In this document: positions 48,479 to 60,012 of the stretch, piece by piece | Layout: every line of letters begins with the position of its first letter | Position numbering within the stretch: the stretch's first letter is position 1 | Source: Dichotomocladium elegans | Taxonomy: Eukaryota > Mucoromycota > Mucoromycetes > Mucorales > Lichtheimiaceae | Assembly (NCBI GenBank): GCA_025716815.1 | Contig: JAIXMN010000001.1 | Coordinates: 1,736,001-1,800,000 of the forward strand | Direction of reading: 5' to 3' | DNA length: 64,000 nt | Translations under genes and position numbers: made by a program | The notes under the pieces: generated by a model | Seen by the model: only the letters and a program-made list of their open reading frames with translations | Told to the model about the DNA's origin: nothing | Database searches by the model: none

Positions 48479-49566
48479 ATGATTCTGTTTCCAGTTTCTC
48501 TGCTGATAACTGCCTTGGCTGCTACCGTGTTCGCCACCATGGCACCGAGCTATCCAGACCCAGGTACCATATGGACCGCGGGCAAGTCATACTCGATATT
48601 ATGGGGTAAGAACAAGTGTGGATAATACCGTCAAATTCTAACTCAATGGATGCAATTGCACCAGCCGACGATGGCACTGCCCCGAGTATCAACCAGAGCT
48701 GGACTAGTTTTAAGATCGGTAAGTAGCCAATCAAATCAATAAGGAGGCACACAGGATGTGCGCGAGAAGCAAGATCATGCACTAAAAATGGGTATGGATA
48801 GATTTTATGACCGGAAGCAATGACAACCAGACCTTCTTGACCAATGTTGCTACGGTAATAGATATATGTATCTGTAACCGCGGATACGTCTCTTTATCTA
48901 CGAAACATTTGTTAGTTGCAAGGATCTGACACGAAAACCGCAATAGGGCTTAGATGGCTCAAAGATTTCGTCTTATACATGGACGGCGCCCAACGTCGAT
49001 CCTTACGCGGCCGTGTACTTTTTCATGTTCACTAATGGTAATATCATGGCGGGTGGCAGGGGGAGATATCCATGCGTTTCCGTTCACGTTTTTTGTTGAT
49101 GCACGCGTCTGATCAGCTGCCGGGGAATCGGCATGGACGACCCGCTTTGGCATTGTCGCAAAGGATGGCGATACTCTCGCAGCGGAGCCGGAGAAGACTC
49201 AGCCCAACGGTACGCATGAATATCCTCGCAAACGGACATGGATCATTTTAATAATAGCAACGGTTCTTGTCAGGTCAAGCCATTCCATGGGGCAATGGTC
49301 ATCTTGCTAGTGCGTCTGCTGCAGCAACAGCAGCAGCAACCTCCTCTTCTGCTGTGCCGTCAGTTGCATCATCGCCCTCTGCAGCAAGCGCCTCAATAAC
49401 GCTTGCACAGGATGGATCGGGCCATGATCAATCAGGCACTGCGACGGCTGCACCATCCAAAGCAGCTGTTGCAACTGCTGCAGATGCGTCATCTGCTGTA
49501 CCTTTCTTGCCCTCCCCAATCTTGACTGTCGCAGGGATTTTCCTCGCATTTTTGATTACTATGTAA
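48479..49566 (+). CDS. Kre9/Knh1-like GPI-anchored cell-wall protein
   Basis: Six exons (48479-48605, 48665-48718, 48802-48854, 48947-49037, 49117-49209, 49274-49566) encode 236 aa. A signal peptide (MILFPVSLLITALAATVFA) is followed by the Kre9/Knh1 N-terminal domain: YPDPGTIWTAGKSYSILW, SWTSFKIDFMTGSN, FLTNVAT, YTWTAPNV, FFMFTN. Next is an Ala/Ser-rich region suitable for O-mannosylation, then a C-terminal hydrophobic tail (LTVAGIFLAFLITM) typical of a GPI-attachment signal. Family members are secreted proteins linked to beta-1,6-glucan assembly or surface structure. All small exons are in phase only with this splicing. Anchor type is inferred from the tail. Confidence 0.88.
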
Positions 49567-49730
49567 ATGTTACTCTGTTGAGAGTTGGTCAAATAACAAA
49601 GTCTGCTGCTAGTGTTCATGTTGTTTTTTGATGTATTAGAGTAGTAGTAATAATAGTAATAGTAATAAAAGACATATATATATATAACTAGCACCCTTTT
49701 AATACATAATAGGACGATGAGATCTACAGT

Positions 49731-50525
49731 TTATCCTTGAATAAAAATGGCGTCCTTCAACTTTTGGTAGGCAGTTTCCAACTCGTCGTTCACAATAACC
49801 CGATCGAAAGCGCCAGGTTGAGCGCCGTACGCGAGTTCATCCTTGGCGGCCTGAAGACGGGCCTGAACGGCTTCTTCCTTTTCGGTACCGCGACCGCGGA
49901 GTCGCTGCTCGAGGATCTCAAGGGACGGAGGTTGAACGAAGATGTAGCGTGGGTTGAGGGACGTTTTCTTGACCAATTTGACGCCTTGCATATCAATGTC
50001 GAGCATGCAGACCTTGCCAGCCTTCACAACATCCTCTACAGCCTTGATGGATGTTCCTAGAGAAGAGAAGGGTTATGATCTACTTCTTCAATAGTTCCAA
50101 GGCGTTGACGGCATATCGCACATCCCTTCCCCCTCCCCCCAAAAAAAGACATACCATACATGTTGCCTGAGAAAGTAGCGCTCTCAATGAATTTGCCCGC
50201 CGCCACTTCTTCTTCCATTGTTTCCTTGGTGACAAAATGGTAATCTTTGCCGTTAACCTCACCAGGACGGGGGCCACGCGTGGTGTCTAATGAGCAAACA
50301 AATGAATGGGAAGAGAAAGGAAAAAAAAAAAAAAGATGAATCAGCGTTTGACACTTCATGGTTGATCCGACAGTTGAGGCGAAAAATTGTAACAAAAGAG
50401 GTGGACCTACGTGAGACACTGAAGCCAAAGGTGTCCGGGTACTCAGCAAACAATCGCTTTAGGAGCGTTGACTTGCCGGATCCAGATGGGCCTGCAATGA
50501 CAAAGATTTTGGCGGCGGTTTGCAT
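49731..50525 (-). CDS. GUK1: Guanylate kinase
   Basis: Three exons (50525-50411, 50286-50155, 50056-49731) give 190 aa, the usual size. The P-loop is GPSGSGKST, followed by [24 protein letters not shown], which holds GMP-binding residues, then [15 protein letters not shown], the Walker B-like MLDIDMQGV, and LRGRGTE in the lid. It converts GMP and ATP to GDP and ADP, essential for guanine nucleotide recycling in the cytosol. The gene ends 164 bp after the convergent stop codon of the Kre9-like gene. Confidence 0.96.
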
Positions 50526-52060
50526 GAGGACAGTGGGGGTTGGGCTGTGGCGCGGGGTGGGGGAGGGAGTAGGGAGGTAAAAAATAAAAACAGTGATGGG
50601 GCCCTAAATCAGGTCGTTGGCTCCGATTCATTTCACTGGATATCTTTCTTTACTTGCTCCAGCGAACAATTTCCCCCCGCATGAGCGACCACAAAACGAG
50701 AAAGCACCATAACGAAGGGCCCAGTATTAACGTGCGAAGAGTAAAGGTTACAGCGGTAGCATCATTTGCAATTGGGGGTGCTACAGCCGGAAAAATGATC
50801 TGGGCCACGTGTCCAGACCCAGGGAAAGAAGTGGACGGTCAAGGTCGAATAGGGCTATCAAGGGCACACGCAGTCCATATTCTGTAAGAGTTCGTATCTA
50901 GGAGCAGAAGCGTAGAATACGAGAAAAATTCATGTGTCTAGAGAGGCTCGTGCAACTTGGCCATGTCAAGAACTCTGCACGCATGATTTTTCCGACTTCT
51001 CTGCTCAGTTTTGAGTCCATGTCAAAGCTCGACATGAGAAGTCCCTGTGCGACACTGACTGGCTGGTGCCCGGTACGTCTGCTGGGATGATGAAAGGGTC
51101 CATGGGAAAAGGAAAGAAGATCTAAAGATGGTAAATCCTGTTGCGCCATAAAACAAAGGAAAGCAAACGAGCGGACCAAAACTTTATCTTGAAAAGCATC
51201 GATCGAGAAAGGGGATGCAAAAAAAAAAAGCCTCAGGCGGCCGTCGGCAATTAATTTTGAAACCCAAAGTGTTTCATTTGAAGGGCGCACGTGCGCCTTC
51301 TTTTTGGGTAGACAGAGCAAGACTTAAGGGCCGGGGCCGTTAACGAGCCAGCCTAGTCCCGCATGCATCCCTTTATAGTAAGAAGAAATTCCTCTTGGAA
51401 ATCGAACCATAATAACAAGCAATGCTGCGTATGTGTTGCCGACAGAATATTGGCCTAGCGCGGTCTGGTATCCGGTTAGCTTTTGGGAGAGCGTTTTTAG
51501 CGGGCTGCGGAGATGGGCCGCGAGCGGGAAAATGTTTGTAATTGAATTTAGTTCATCCCCTACTACCTTCTTTTTTACTTTCTCGATTCTGACTTTTTAA
51601 AAGCAGATAGAGAACAATGTTATCTTATCGCTGGTCTTTAATTCAAATTCAAGATAGCCCAAATATACTTCTTGCAAGCTTAATAGATCATGCATGCCTA
51701 GGTATGACAGTCCATGGATTACAAAATATATAAAGAACATGCGGCTTTTCGGTCGAGCCGGAGCTTGCGCTGGAATCACTCCGATCTTTCTACATGTTGC
51801 CTGAGTTTCTTGGACGTTGCTCATAGGCTGGAAATCGTGGGAAAGTTGCAAAAAAAAAAAGGGGAGAATGAACGTGCGTTCGCAAGAGCGCCCTGACACG
51901 CGGGGCGGGGAGAGGGGTTTAGGTTGGATTGGGTTGGGTTAAGTGAGGAGTGTCCGTGTTCCCTTCTCCTGAGCGTCAAAAAAAAAAAAGACACCCACTC
52001 GGTTTTCTTCTTAGCTTTCTCCTTCTTCTTCTCTACCCTTCCCCTTCGTTTACTTCAAAC
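50526..52060. other. Divergent promoter region
   Basis: About 1.5 kb between guanylate kinase (-) and the bHLH gene (+). A 140-aa minus-strand open frame at 50898-51320 has no recognised domain. GGTTGGATTGGGTTGGGTT near 51922-51940 is a short G/T-rich repeat. Pyrimidine-rich sequence precedes the bHLH start. Confidence 0.45.
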
Positions 52061-52855
52061 ATGATTCCCCCTTATGAAGAAATGACATTTACTCTGATCC
52101 ATCATCACCAACACCACCATCAGTATCAAAATCACCACCGCGATACGTCTTCTTCGCCAGAACCGTCCACACCGCCGCCATCATCACCATCGTCGACGTC
52201 GCCAACAGGAAACCATACTGGCCCTCCTCAGGCACTCTTTTTGAAATTCTCAGCTGACCTATCGTCCCATCAGAAGACCAGAAAGGTTAGCAAGCCGAAG
52301 CGTCAGACGTCATACCTTGTCAATGGGGTCAACATCTTGAACAGGTAGAGAGATTCTCCCCCATGTACCTGGCTCCATGGGAACATGCACTGATTCCGCG
52401 AGTCTGCTCTTATCAGGAATGAGGTCGATAGCAAGACGGCGATCGAACGTATCCAGCGTCGACGCGAGAATCACAATCACGTCGAGCGCAGACGCCGGGA
52501 CAATATCAACAACACCATTCTTCAGATCGCAGAGGTTGTGCCGGACGCTCGGCCCCAAGAAGGTCAGAAACCCAACAAGGGTAAGGTCCTTGAGTTGGCC
52601 CTGGATTATATTCAAGTATGTAAAAAAAACACTTTCGGTATTTTTTTCCTTTTATGTGATAATTTGCTTATTGGGTCACTTGCTTCTATCCAGGAAATAC
52701 AGAAAGAGAATGCTCGTCTGCGGCACCAACTCTATGCTGCTGCTTCTGGTAACACCACCATTTCTCCTCCAACATCGGTCGTATCCTCTTCTTCCGTTGC
52801 CTCAGATTCTCCTCTGAGTGTCCATGACACTATGCCATCCTGTTTTTCACCGTAA
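52061..52855 (+). CDS. bHLH transcription factor
   Basis: Three exons (52061-52344, 52417-52615, 52694-52855) give 214 aa. The N-terminal third is His/Gln/Asn- and Ser/Pro-rich. The basic region ENHNHVERRRRDNINNTI carries the His-Glu-Arg triad (H, E four residues on, R four more on) that predicts CACGTG E-box recognition. A loop rich in Pro/Gln/Lys and helix 2 (KGKVLELALDYIQEI) follow, running on into a short leucine-zipper-like helix (KENARLRHQL). It therefore resembles USF/Cbf1/MAX-type bHLH factors. The target genes are unknown. Introns interrupt the protein just before the basic region and inside helix 2. Confidence 0.9.
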
Positions 52856-54606
52856 CAATGCCCACACTACCGCCCACTACCGCCCACCACCTGCTAACCC
52901 AACTACCAACTACATACTGTGATCTAAGCTCCTCTCATACATACTACCTTTTTTTTATTATTACACACCCTCTCCTCTCATTCCTGTACATACTGAAAGC
53001 ATTAAAAATTCCCATCGGCGCACAACGTACACAAGCCCCTTAATGGTCAAGAACTAAACCAAGGCTGATCACGCAACCCAAGTGGATCCGTTGATATTTG
53101 CCTCTTTAAGAGCCTCTTCTTGCTCTCACTCCCACACTCTCAAGCGCAACAAGGATTTCTATTGGTCGTATTCCCTCTCTCCATAATGAGAAGCACGTAT
53201 CTTCTGCTCACTTCGGTGACACACACATACACAAACACCCACTTTCTTTTTCTTTCCCTTCTCGCCAGCTATGCAGCGGATCCTTGTTTAAACTATGTAT
53301 TTTATCTCAAAAGAAATCCGTAGCTAGCGCGTCAAACCGTATGAGAAACCAAACCCTACACTACGCTCCTTGTCTTTCTTTTTATATCATTTTATGGTGG
53401 CAATGTTCGGGTTTTGCCCTCATCAACAAGAGATCGCCCGCCGCTGCGTGCATTACCAGGTCAGCGAGAGTAGGAATACCAGGGGCTAGCTGTTGAACGC
53501 TGTACATAGGAAATGCCAGGCATTTAGTAAATAAATTTCATAGTATTTGTATTTCCACGGTGAAACCTGGCAAAGCTATGGTCAATCTCTCCACAGAAAA
53601 CGTGAATAATTTGAACATTGTTTCAGATGCATCACAAGTTCGTAGCTCAGTCGGATTTGCCAAAAATTGCTTCGGTAATCCTTATAATGTTTTCATTTTC
53701 TTTTTTTTTTTAGAGAAAATTCCCATGATGGGAATAGGGGTCAAAAAATTATGATTAACCTCCTTAGTGTCCCGCAGCCACGGAAATCTTTAGTAAAAGG
53801 CGAAAGATTTATCCGATCTGATTACAAGACAGAGGCAATGAAGAAAAAAAAACCTCCACGAGGCCTGTCGTATTTATATTTTATGTTTTAATCTCCGGCT
53901 AAATTTTGCAGGGGCAAACAAGTCACAGACAAGGGTTATAAAAATTTATTTTCCCACGCTTCGAAAAGCAGTCTTTCGGAGATGTAACACCGATGGATTA
54001 CACGTATGCCCAAAGCCGACCTGCCACTCCGAGCCAACAGTAGCGCAGAGTCTTCACTTCTTCACCCCTCGTGGGCTAATTACGAGGTTACCAAACTGCT
54101 TTCATACATAGGAATGTATACAACACAGCGTCTTTCCAGTGAAATAGGGGCTATTCGATTGTTCCCAACCCCCTCCTTTTCGCTCCAGCGATAACGTCAT
54201 CGTAACGTCCGATTCTGATCACCGAACAACACCGAGCGTGACTATTCTTCACGTCAGTTTCTATTGATGCATTAAGATAAGCTTCGTTCCTCAGTATCAG
54301 GGACTATACAAACAGTTCCTTGGAACTTTTAACAAAACGGATGTGAGCGGCAATGGCAACAAGACGGCCAAAACCAGTCACCATACTCCTTTTTTAATTC
54401 ATCTCACGCTCCAGCTACGAAGATCGATTGACAGAGACCGAAATAATAATATGCACCGTGGCTGGATCAAATAGCGATGCTTTTTAATTATTGAGATTAG
54501 GCACACACACACACAGATAGCTAAAAACATGCAGCAATATCATTTTTCTAAAGCGATGAAAACCGGTCGCATTGGATATCAATACGTCCTGGCAATAGGG
54601 GATGTA
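52856..54606. other. Intergenic region
   Basis: About 1.75 kb of convergent spacer between the bHLH gene (+) and the coiled-coil gene (-). Only short low-complexity frames and a (CA)n tract near 54502-54515 are present. No gene was recognised. Confidence 0.5.
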
Positions 54607-55106
54607 TCAGCTGCTGTTGACACGTCCTTTGTCCATATATCCCTCAAAGGCATCCTGACGGTCGAGCTGAATAGGTCCTGACCCTTCCTCCGCGTGTTGA
54701 TGGCTTAAAAGATGACGTGCCAGCGTCATGCTCAATAAGCGAATACGAAAGTATGCCTGATCCAGTTCCTGCTGGACGGCTTGCAGGGATTTCTCCTTTT
54801 GAACGGTGATGGTGCGCAGCGTAGCAATAGTGTGACGAGCAGAAGATAATTCCCTGTTTAAATGGCTGTTCTGCTCGGCCAGGTAGCCATGCTCGTGTTC
54901 CAGCCGGTTCAGCCGATGCTGTGGCGAAAGTTCGGTATTGAGCTGGCTTTTGCGGCGGTCGGATGCATCTATGCCTGCCCATTCTTTTTACTGCATGTTT
55001 GGGTGGGCCTGCGCAAAAAAAAGAACCTCAGCCTACCCTTTGCTCTTTCTACACGCCGTTGTCGCTGACTTTGGCGGGAACTGTCAAACTTCGCTTCGGC
55101 CGTCAT
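54607..55106 (-). CDS. Coiled-coil protein, 143 aa, unknown family
   Basis: Two exons (55106-55037 and 54968-54607) join in phase 1 across a 68-nt intron with GTAGGC donor and GCATAG acceptor. The main exon has no long ATG-initiated frame of its own, so it is easily missed. The protein starts MTAEAKFDSSRQSQRQRRVE, is basic at first, and then forms a continuous coiled coil at about 30-100 (QLNTELSPQHRLNRLEHEHG, then a Leu/Glu-rich helix to QAVQQELDQAYFRI). The tail is acidic. A basic stretch before a coil recalls bZIP proteins, but no bZIP signature asparagine is seen, so the function is unknown. The next gene starts divergently 243 bp away. Confidence 0.65.
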
Positions 55107-55349
55107 TGGGGTACGGCAAGCACTATTGTATGTATATGGTAATTGAGGTAGGTATAAAAGAAACTATTATTGAGAGTAGTTCCGATTGCAAGGCCGGCTA
55201 GTCACGGAATGTGCGAAGAATAAAATGAAAGAAAGAGAGGTTATGTAATAGAGCCAAAGTAAGCAGGCCCAGGCTGTTGCAAGGAGAAAAGTCTTTTTTG
55301 TTTCTTGCTTTGTCCCGCCCGCTATAGAGAACGTCGTCATATTTATACC

Positions 55350-56362
55350 ATGCATCCTTCTGCTGCAACCAAACCTTCTTTGCTGCCGCTTGTAACCGTT
55401 AAACAGATCGGCCCTCCTACCGAACTCGGTCAGGGTACTTGGCTGGCGCTCGAACGGATCACCTACAACGACGACCGCAATGTCCAACGCAGTTGGGAGC
55501 GTTGCATTCGCAAGACATCTCGTTCATCCGCCGATGGTAATAGTAGCCACCCTGTATTTCTTTCGAATCACGCAACTCAATCACTGCTTGATGTGCCTAT
55601 TCTATTCGTCAAAACAATGCAGCTGTGGACATTCATGTGGTCCTGTTGAACCCTGAGCCCGAGTTATTGCTAGTTATTCAATACAGGCACGTCCCCTTTT
55701 TTCTTCCCCCTTTCCGCGGAATCTTGAGCTCATCCTAGGACTCTGCTTATTAGACCAGCTGTTGGTCGATATTGCATTGAATTTCCTTCCGGTAAAAAAG
55801 AAAAGTTCGTTAGGCCATAAAAGATAATAATAGCTGATGTGTTCATTTTTTTCTGGGGTGTGCGAATAGGACTTATTGATCCTGGCGAAGATCCTGTTGA
55901 CACGGCTATTCGGGAGCTTAAGGAAGAAACAGGTTACCAAGTCAATAGGGACGACATACGACTGCACAAACGACCTGTTTGCTACGAGCCGGGCTTGACG
56001 AATTCCTGTTGCTACGTTGCGCAGGTCACTCTACCATTGCATCGTCCAAGCGCCCAAGAACATGCTTACGCTTCGCCGAAACAGCAACTTGAACCTGACG
56101 AGTGGAGTCTTCAACGAATTAACTTGCCTCTCAACAAGGATATGCTGGTGCAGCTCCAACGTAAGAGGGGTGGGCGAAATGATAATCCTAAACTGTGGCG
56201 TGGGATGGGGAAGTTTCGAATAGTTTGGGCATCAACTCTATATACAATTGCGCAGAGCTTGAAGAAACACACGGGCTGTTGATCGACAGTCGAGTCCATG
56301 CCTATGCCGCAGGCCTCGCAGCGTACCATTCATATGCTATGCCTCGAAACGATATTCCTTGA
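55350..56362 (+). CDS. Nudix hydrolase, ADP-ribose pyrophosphatase-like (NUDT5 type)
   Basis: Five exons (55350-55536, 55623-55686, 55754-55791, 55870-56160, 56256-56362) encode 228 aa. The Nudix box is complete: GLIDPGEDPVDTAIRELKEE followed by TGY, matching Gx5Ex7REUxEExGU. Flanking parts (LLLVIQYRPAVGRYCIEFPS, ACYVAQVTL-like strand, then an acidic region) match the NUDT5 / ADP-ribose pyrophosphatase group, which hydrolyses ADP-ribose and related nucleotide sugars with Mg2+. Intron 2 starts GC (exon end CAG then GCACGT); no GT donor keeps the frame. Exon 4 contains the box. Confidence 0.9.
55687..55753 (+). other. GC-AG intron in the Nudix gene
   Basis: Donor CAG then GCACGT, acceptor TTATTAG, 67 nt. 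Phase 2 join restores LLLVIQYRPAVGRY, the conserved run before the Nudix box; the GT four bases later would shift the frame. Confidence 0.72.
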
Positions 56363-57299
56363 GGCACTTGCACTAAGTCAATATCCGATATGAACTACCA
56401 CGACTGATCATTTCCAATTTTGCAAGAGAGAACGTGCCCTTCAGCTGATGCGCAAGGATCGCATGAGAAACTGTTTACTCGGTTGTAAATAGAAAACTTT
56501 CTAACGGAATTCGTCGTCTCATTAGTCCGGGACGGACTAAAAGACGTTAAATATTCATGTATGAGCGCACTATTTTGGGGTTACAGGATACCACCTTTTG
56601 GAGGCGCTGAGAAAGGAAGGCTGACCCGCGCAAAATTCACAGCGTCGTTTGATGTTGTTGGTATTGCCACCCGCACGAATGTTGCCAGTCGCAGGTGCAT
56701 GGAAATAACTACCCAACAGGCGATGTTTGTCAAGTGAATTAGATATTGCGAGATACAGCATCTTGTTTCCTCACACACAGAATTTTCGCGAGGCAGAGCA
56801 CGTTTTTCTTTCGGGTACCACCTACGCATCTCACATGCTCTGGTAAAAACTCTGTTTCATGCAATCCCGATTATCGAAAAACCGGCCATGCATAGTAAAA
56901 GACGCTTTCGTCCCCGGACATTAATCCCAAACCATTGATACAATAGGAAACAAGTGTTCCTGCGGAAAAGTTTCCCGAGCTCCCAAATAATCAGTTAAAG
57001 TTCGCACACATCATACGCTGATGAACATTTTTAGAAAAAAAAAATGGTGTCCCATTCCTCCCTCTTTTCCCTTCGATTCCTTGAATGCAACAGCCATATC
57101 TACCGCTTTTACTTCTTTACAGCATTTAGTCCCTGAGTGATTGCCAATGTGAGTATGCATGTGCTGTTGTACGTCGTGTTGTACGTCGTCGCGTGTCCCC
57201 ATTTCTTATCGCACTCCTTCAAAGATACAGCCGGCTTGTTCGCACCCTCACCTCTTTCTTTTTTCTCTCAGTCTTCTCATTTCTGCTGTCTCGACCCCG
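56363..57299. other. Intergenic region, PAK promoter
   Basis: About 940 bp between two plus-strand genes. An open frame continues upstream of the chosen PAK ATG but looks like Cys/Ser-rich UTR translation. The last 60 bp are pyrimidine-rich. No other gene was recognised. Confidence 0.45.
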
Positions 57300-59704
57300 A
57301 TGCCAACTAAAAGGCAGATCACACCCGACCCTGCCCCCACCTTAACTGCCGCACGCAACTCAGTCGTCACTGTCGTGGCGGAAGTTGCGGAGGTACCCCA
57401 GCAGCTAGCTCTTTCACCCGTTCCAGCGACCTCAACACCCAATAACAATGATGGACGAAATAGAAAGAAAGAGTCTACCAGCAAGCCGCGTGAGCGGAAA
57501 CCATCGTTGATGAATACATTTGATAAGATCGTCGGTACGTTTTTTACTTTTCTCTTTTCTTTTTTTTTTAAGGCGGTGGTGACGTTGGGGAACAGGATAG
57601 AGCAATCTGAAGAACGAAGCTTGTAGAGAACGATAAAAATAAAGGAAGTCCTTCTCATTCATTTTTTCTTTGCCGTAGACTTTCTCGCTCAAAGCCATCA
57701 CAACAACAACAACAACAATATCAATGGTAGCAACAGCAGCAGCGATGGCAGGAGAATCGGTAAAATGATCGGCCGTAATAAGCATCAGCAGGAACGGCAG
57801 TCCATGGATATTTCGACGCCTTACAACGCAATGCACATCACCCATGTGGGGTTTGACCCCGTTGCAGGCGTATTCACGGGGCTCCCACGGGAGTGGCAAT
57901 TTTTGCTTAATCAGAGCGGGATCACAAAGACAGAGCTAGAACAGAACCCGCAGGTACCAAATCGATCCTTCCAACAGTGCCCCCTTTCCCCACCTTGTTG
58001 TTAGTCATATCTGATTTGACAATGATAGGCCGTGCTTGACGCAATTGAATTCTATAAAACAGACAATCGAAACGATTCGGTGTGGCAAAAAATACCCCAT
58101 GCTGCCACTGCTATCAACTCATCCGTCTCGCTCGCATCTTCTTTTTCTTCGTCTTCGTCTTCCTTATCCTCTGCTGTTGTTGCCAAAGCAACGGTCGTGC
58201 AGCATCCGCTCGCGGAAAACCACCATCACAGTCCTTCATTGCATCAATCTTCGATCAGTCAGCCTCCTCTCCCGTCTTGGACCAAAGGTAGCAATACGCC
58301 GCTGCATCGATTTTCAAAATTCGTCATTCATAAAAAACAGCCAAGTCTTGTCTCGGTAAAACGCAGAAAAAATACCAATATTAGATAACCTGATTGTACT
58401 CAATCATGCGTTATATTTATTGCTAGCACCGAGCAAACCGTACGGATATCTCTCACCATGTTCCCTTCCTTCCTCTGACTCATTTATCCATATAGGTACC
58501 CCACCCCCTGTACCAATGGAACATAACAAACCTGCTTCATCGACATCATCTACCAGATCGCCTACTAAACGGCGGATATCTCGCACAAAAAGCTCGTTGA
58601 CGGACAAGGAGATTCTTGATAGGTTGCAAGAAATTTGCATCAATATTGACCCGAGCGCCATCTATTCAAACATTGTGAAGATTGGACAAGGGTATGGAGC
58701 AACAAAAGGGGGTCGGCAACGATCCAGTTGATCATAACATATGTCACTCCCAACGTAGAGCTTCCGGGGGCGTGTTTACTGGACGCAAGACTGGCAGCAA
58801 CCATCCTGTGGCGATCAAACAAATGAATCTGAAGCAGCAGCCCAAAAAGGACCTAATCATAAATGAAATCGCCGTAATGCGCAAATCGCAGCACCCGAAC
58901 ATTGTCAATTTTATTGACTCGTACCTGTGGAAGGGCGACCTGTGGGTGATCATGGAATATATGGATGGAGGAAGTCTGACAGATGTGGTGACGTCGAACA
59001 TCATGCTGGAGGGGCAGATTGCAGCGGTCTGCCAGGAGGTGCTTAAAGGCTTAAGCCATCTTCACCAGAACGGTGTTATCCACCGGGATATCAAGAGTGA
59101 CAATGTCCTTTTGAGTCTCCAGGGCGACATCAAGCTGAGTTAGTGGAATGCTGAGGGCTGTATATCTATATTGCTTACTGACATATGAGTATAGCGGACT
59201 TTGGCTTCTGCGCACAATTGAACGAAGACCAGACTAAGCGAACAACTATGGTTGGAACGCCGTACTGGGTAAGTTTCCAAGCGTACAAGTTTCATCCGCT
59301 GTTTTTTAACATCTGTACCCAAACAAACAAACAAAAAAATAAAACAAAAGATGGCACCGGAGGTCATTGGTCGAAAAGAGTACGGACCCAAAGTTGATAT
59401 ATGGTCTCTAGGCGTCATGGCCATTGAGATGGTCGAGGGAGAACCACCTTATCTTAACGAAAACCCACTCCGGGCTCTCTATTTAATCGCGACTAACGGA
59501 ACCCCGAAGCTGGAGGATCCAGAAGCATTGAGCAGTGTCTTCAATGATTTCCTGGGTCAGTCGCTTCAGGTCGACCCTGATCATCGTCCGTCTGCGGAAG
59601 AGATGTTGAGACACCCCTTCCTCGCAAAGGCGGACCCCCTCATAACCTTGGCACCGCTTATATTATCCGCGCGCAGGAGTGTTTCTTCACAACATCATAA
59701 ATAA
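57300..59704 (+). CDS. p21-activated kinase (PAK/Ste20 type)
   Basis: Seven exons (57300-57534, 57679-57953, 58029-58287, 58496-58691, 58759-59138, 59195-59268, 59351-59704) give 590 aa. The CRIB/PBD domain is [16 protein letters not shown], followed by an autoinhibitory helix and a Ser/Pro-rich linker. The kinase domain has GQGASGGVF, the ATP-binding Lys in [24 protein letters not shown], and GTPYWMAPE; the activation-loop Thr lies in [11 protein letters not shown]. No PH domain is seen, so it is Ste20/Shk1-like rather than Cla4-like. It is activated by GTP-bound Cdc42/Rac and acts in polarity and MAPK signalling. The Rho GTPase and PX-PH-RhoGAP in the window are possible upstream partners, not proven ones. 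Confidence 0.95.
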
Positions 59705-60012
59705 AAGCGCTATGCGCCTGTTCTAGAGAATAGTTTAAGACCTACGATGTTCGAGTCATAAACATCCAGAGAAAAAAAAGCACCAGGATGGTGGAGGCCA
59801 TCATATCTTACGGTGGGGAGGCTTTTGGTCCAATCAGATCCCGTGTTCGATGGTTGCATCTGGGTGATTGGCGGAGTCAGGGTAGACGCTGGCGGGGCCA
59901 AGGTGGGGGAGTGTAAAAAAAAAATAATAATAATAACGCCCTCGTACTGGGGAAAACCGTATCTCAGAAAATACCCTCCCCCATTCCTCAAACGGTTTGC
60001 ATCTCTCTTCTA
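59705..60012. other. Intergenic region
   Basis: 308 bp between PAK and the WW-protein gene, same strand. It holds a purine-rich tract near 59915-59936 and no recognisable gene. Confidence 0.5.

Noticed and set aside
50898..51320. 140-aa minus-strand open frame upstream of guanylate kinase
   Set aside because: No domain and no conserved motif; likely chance in a spacer.
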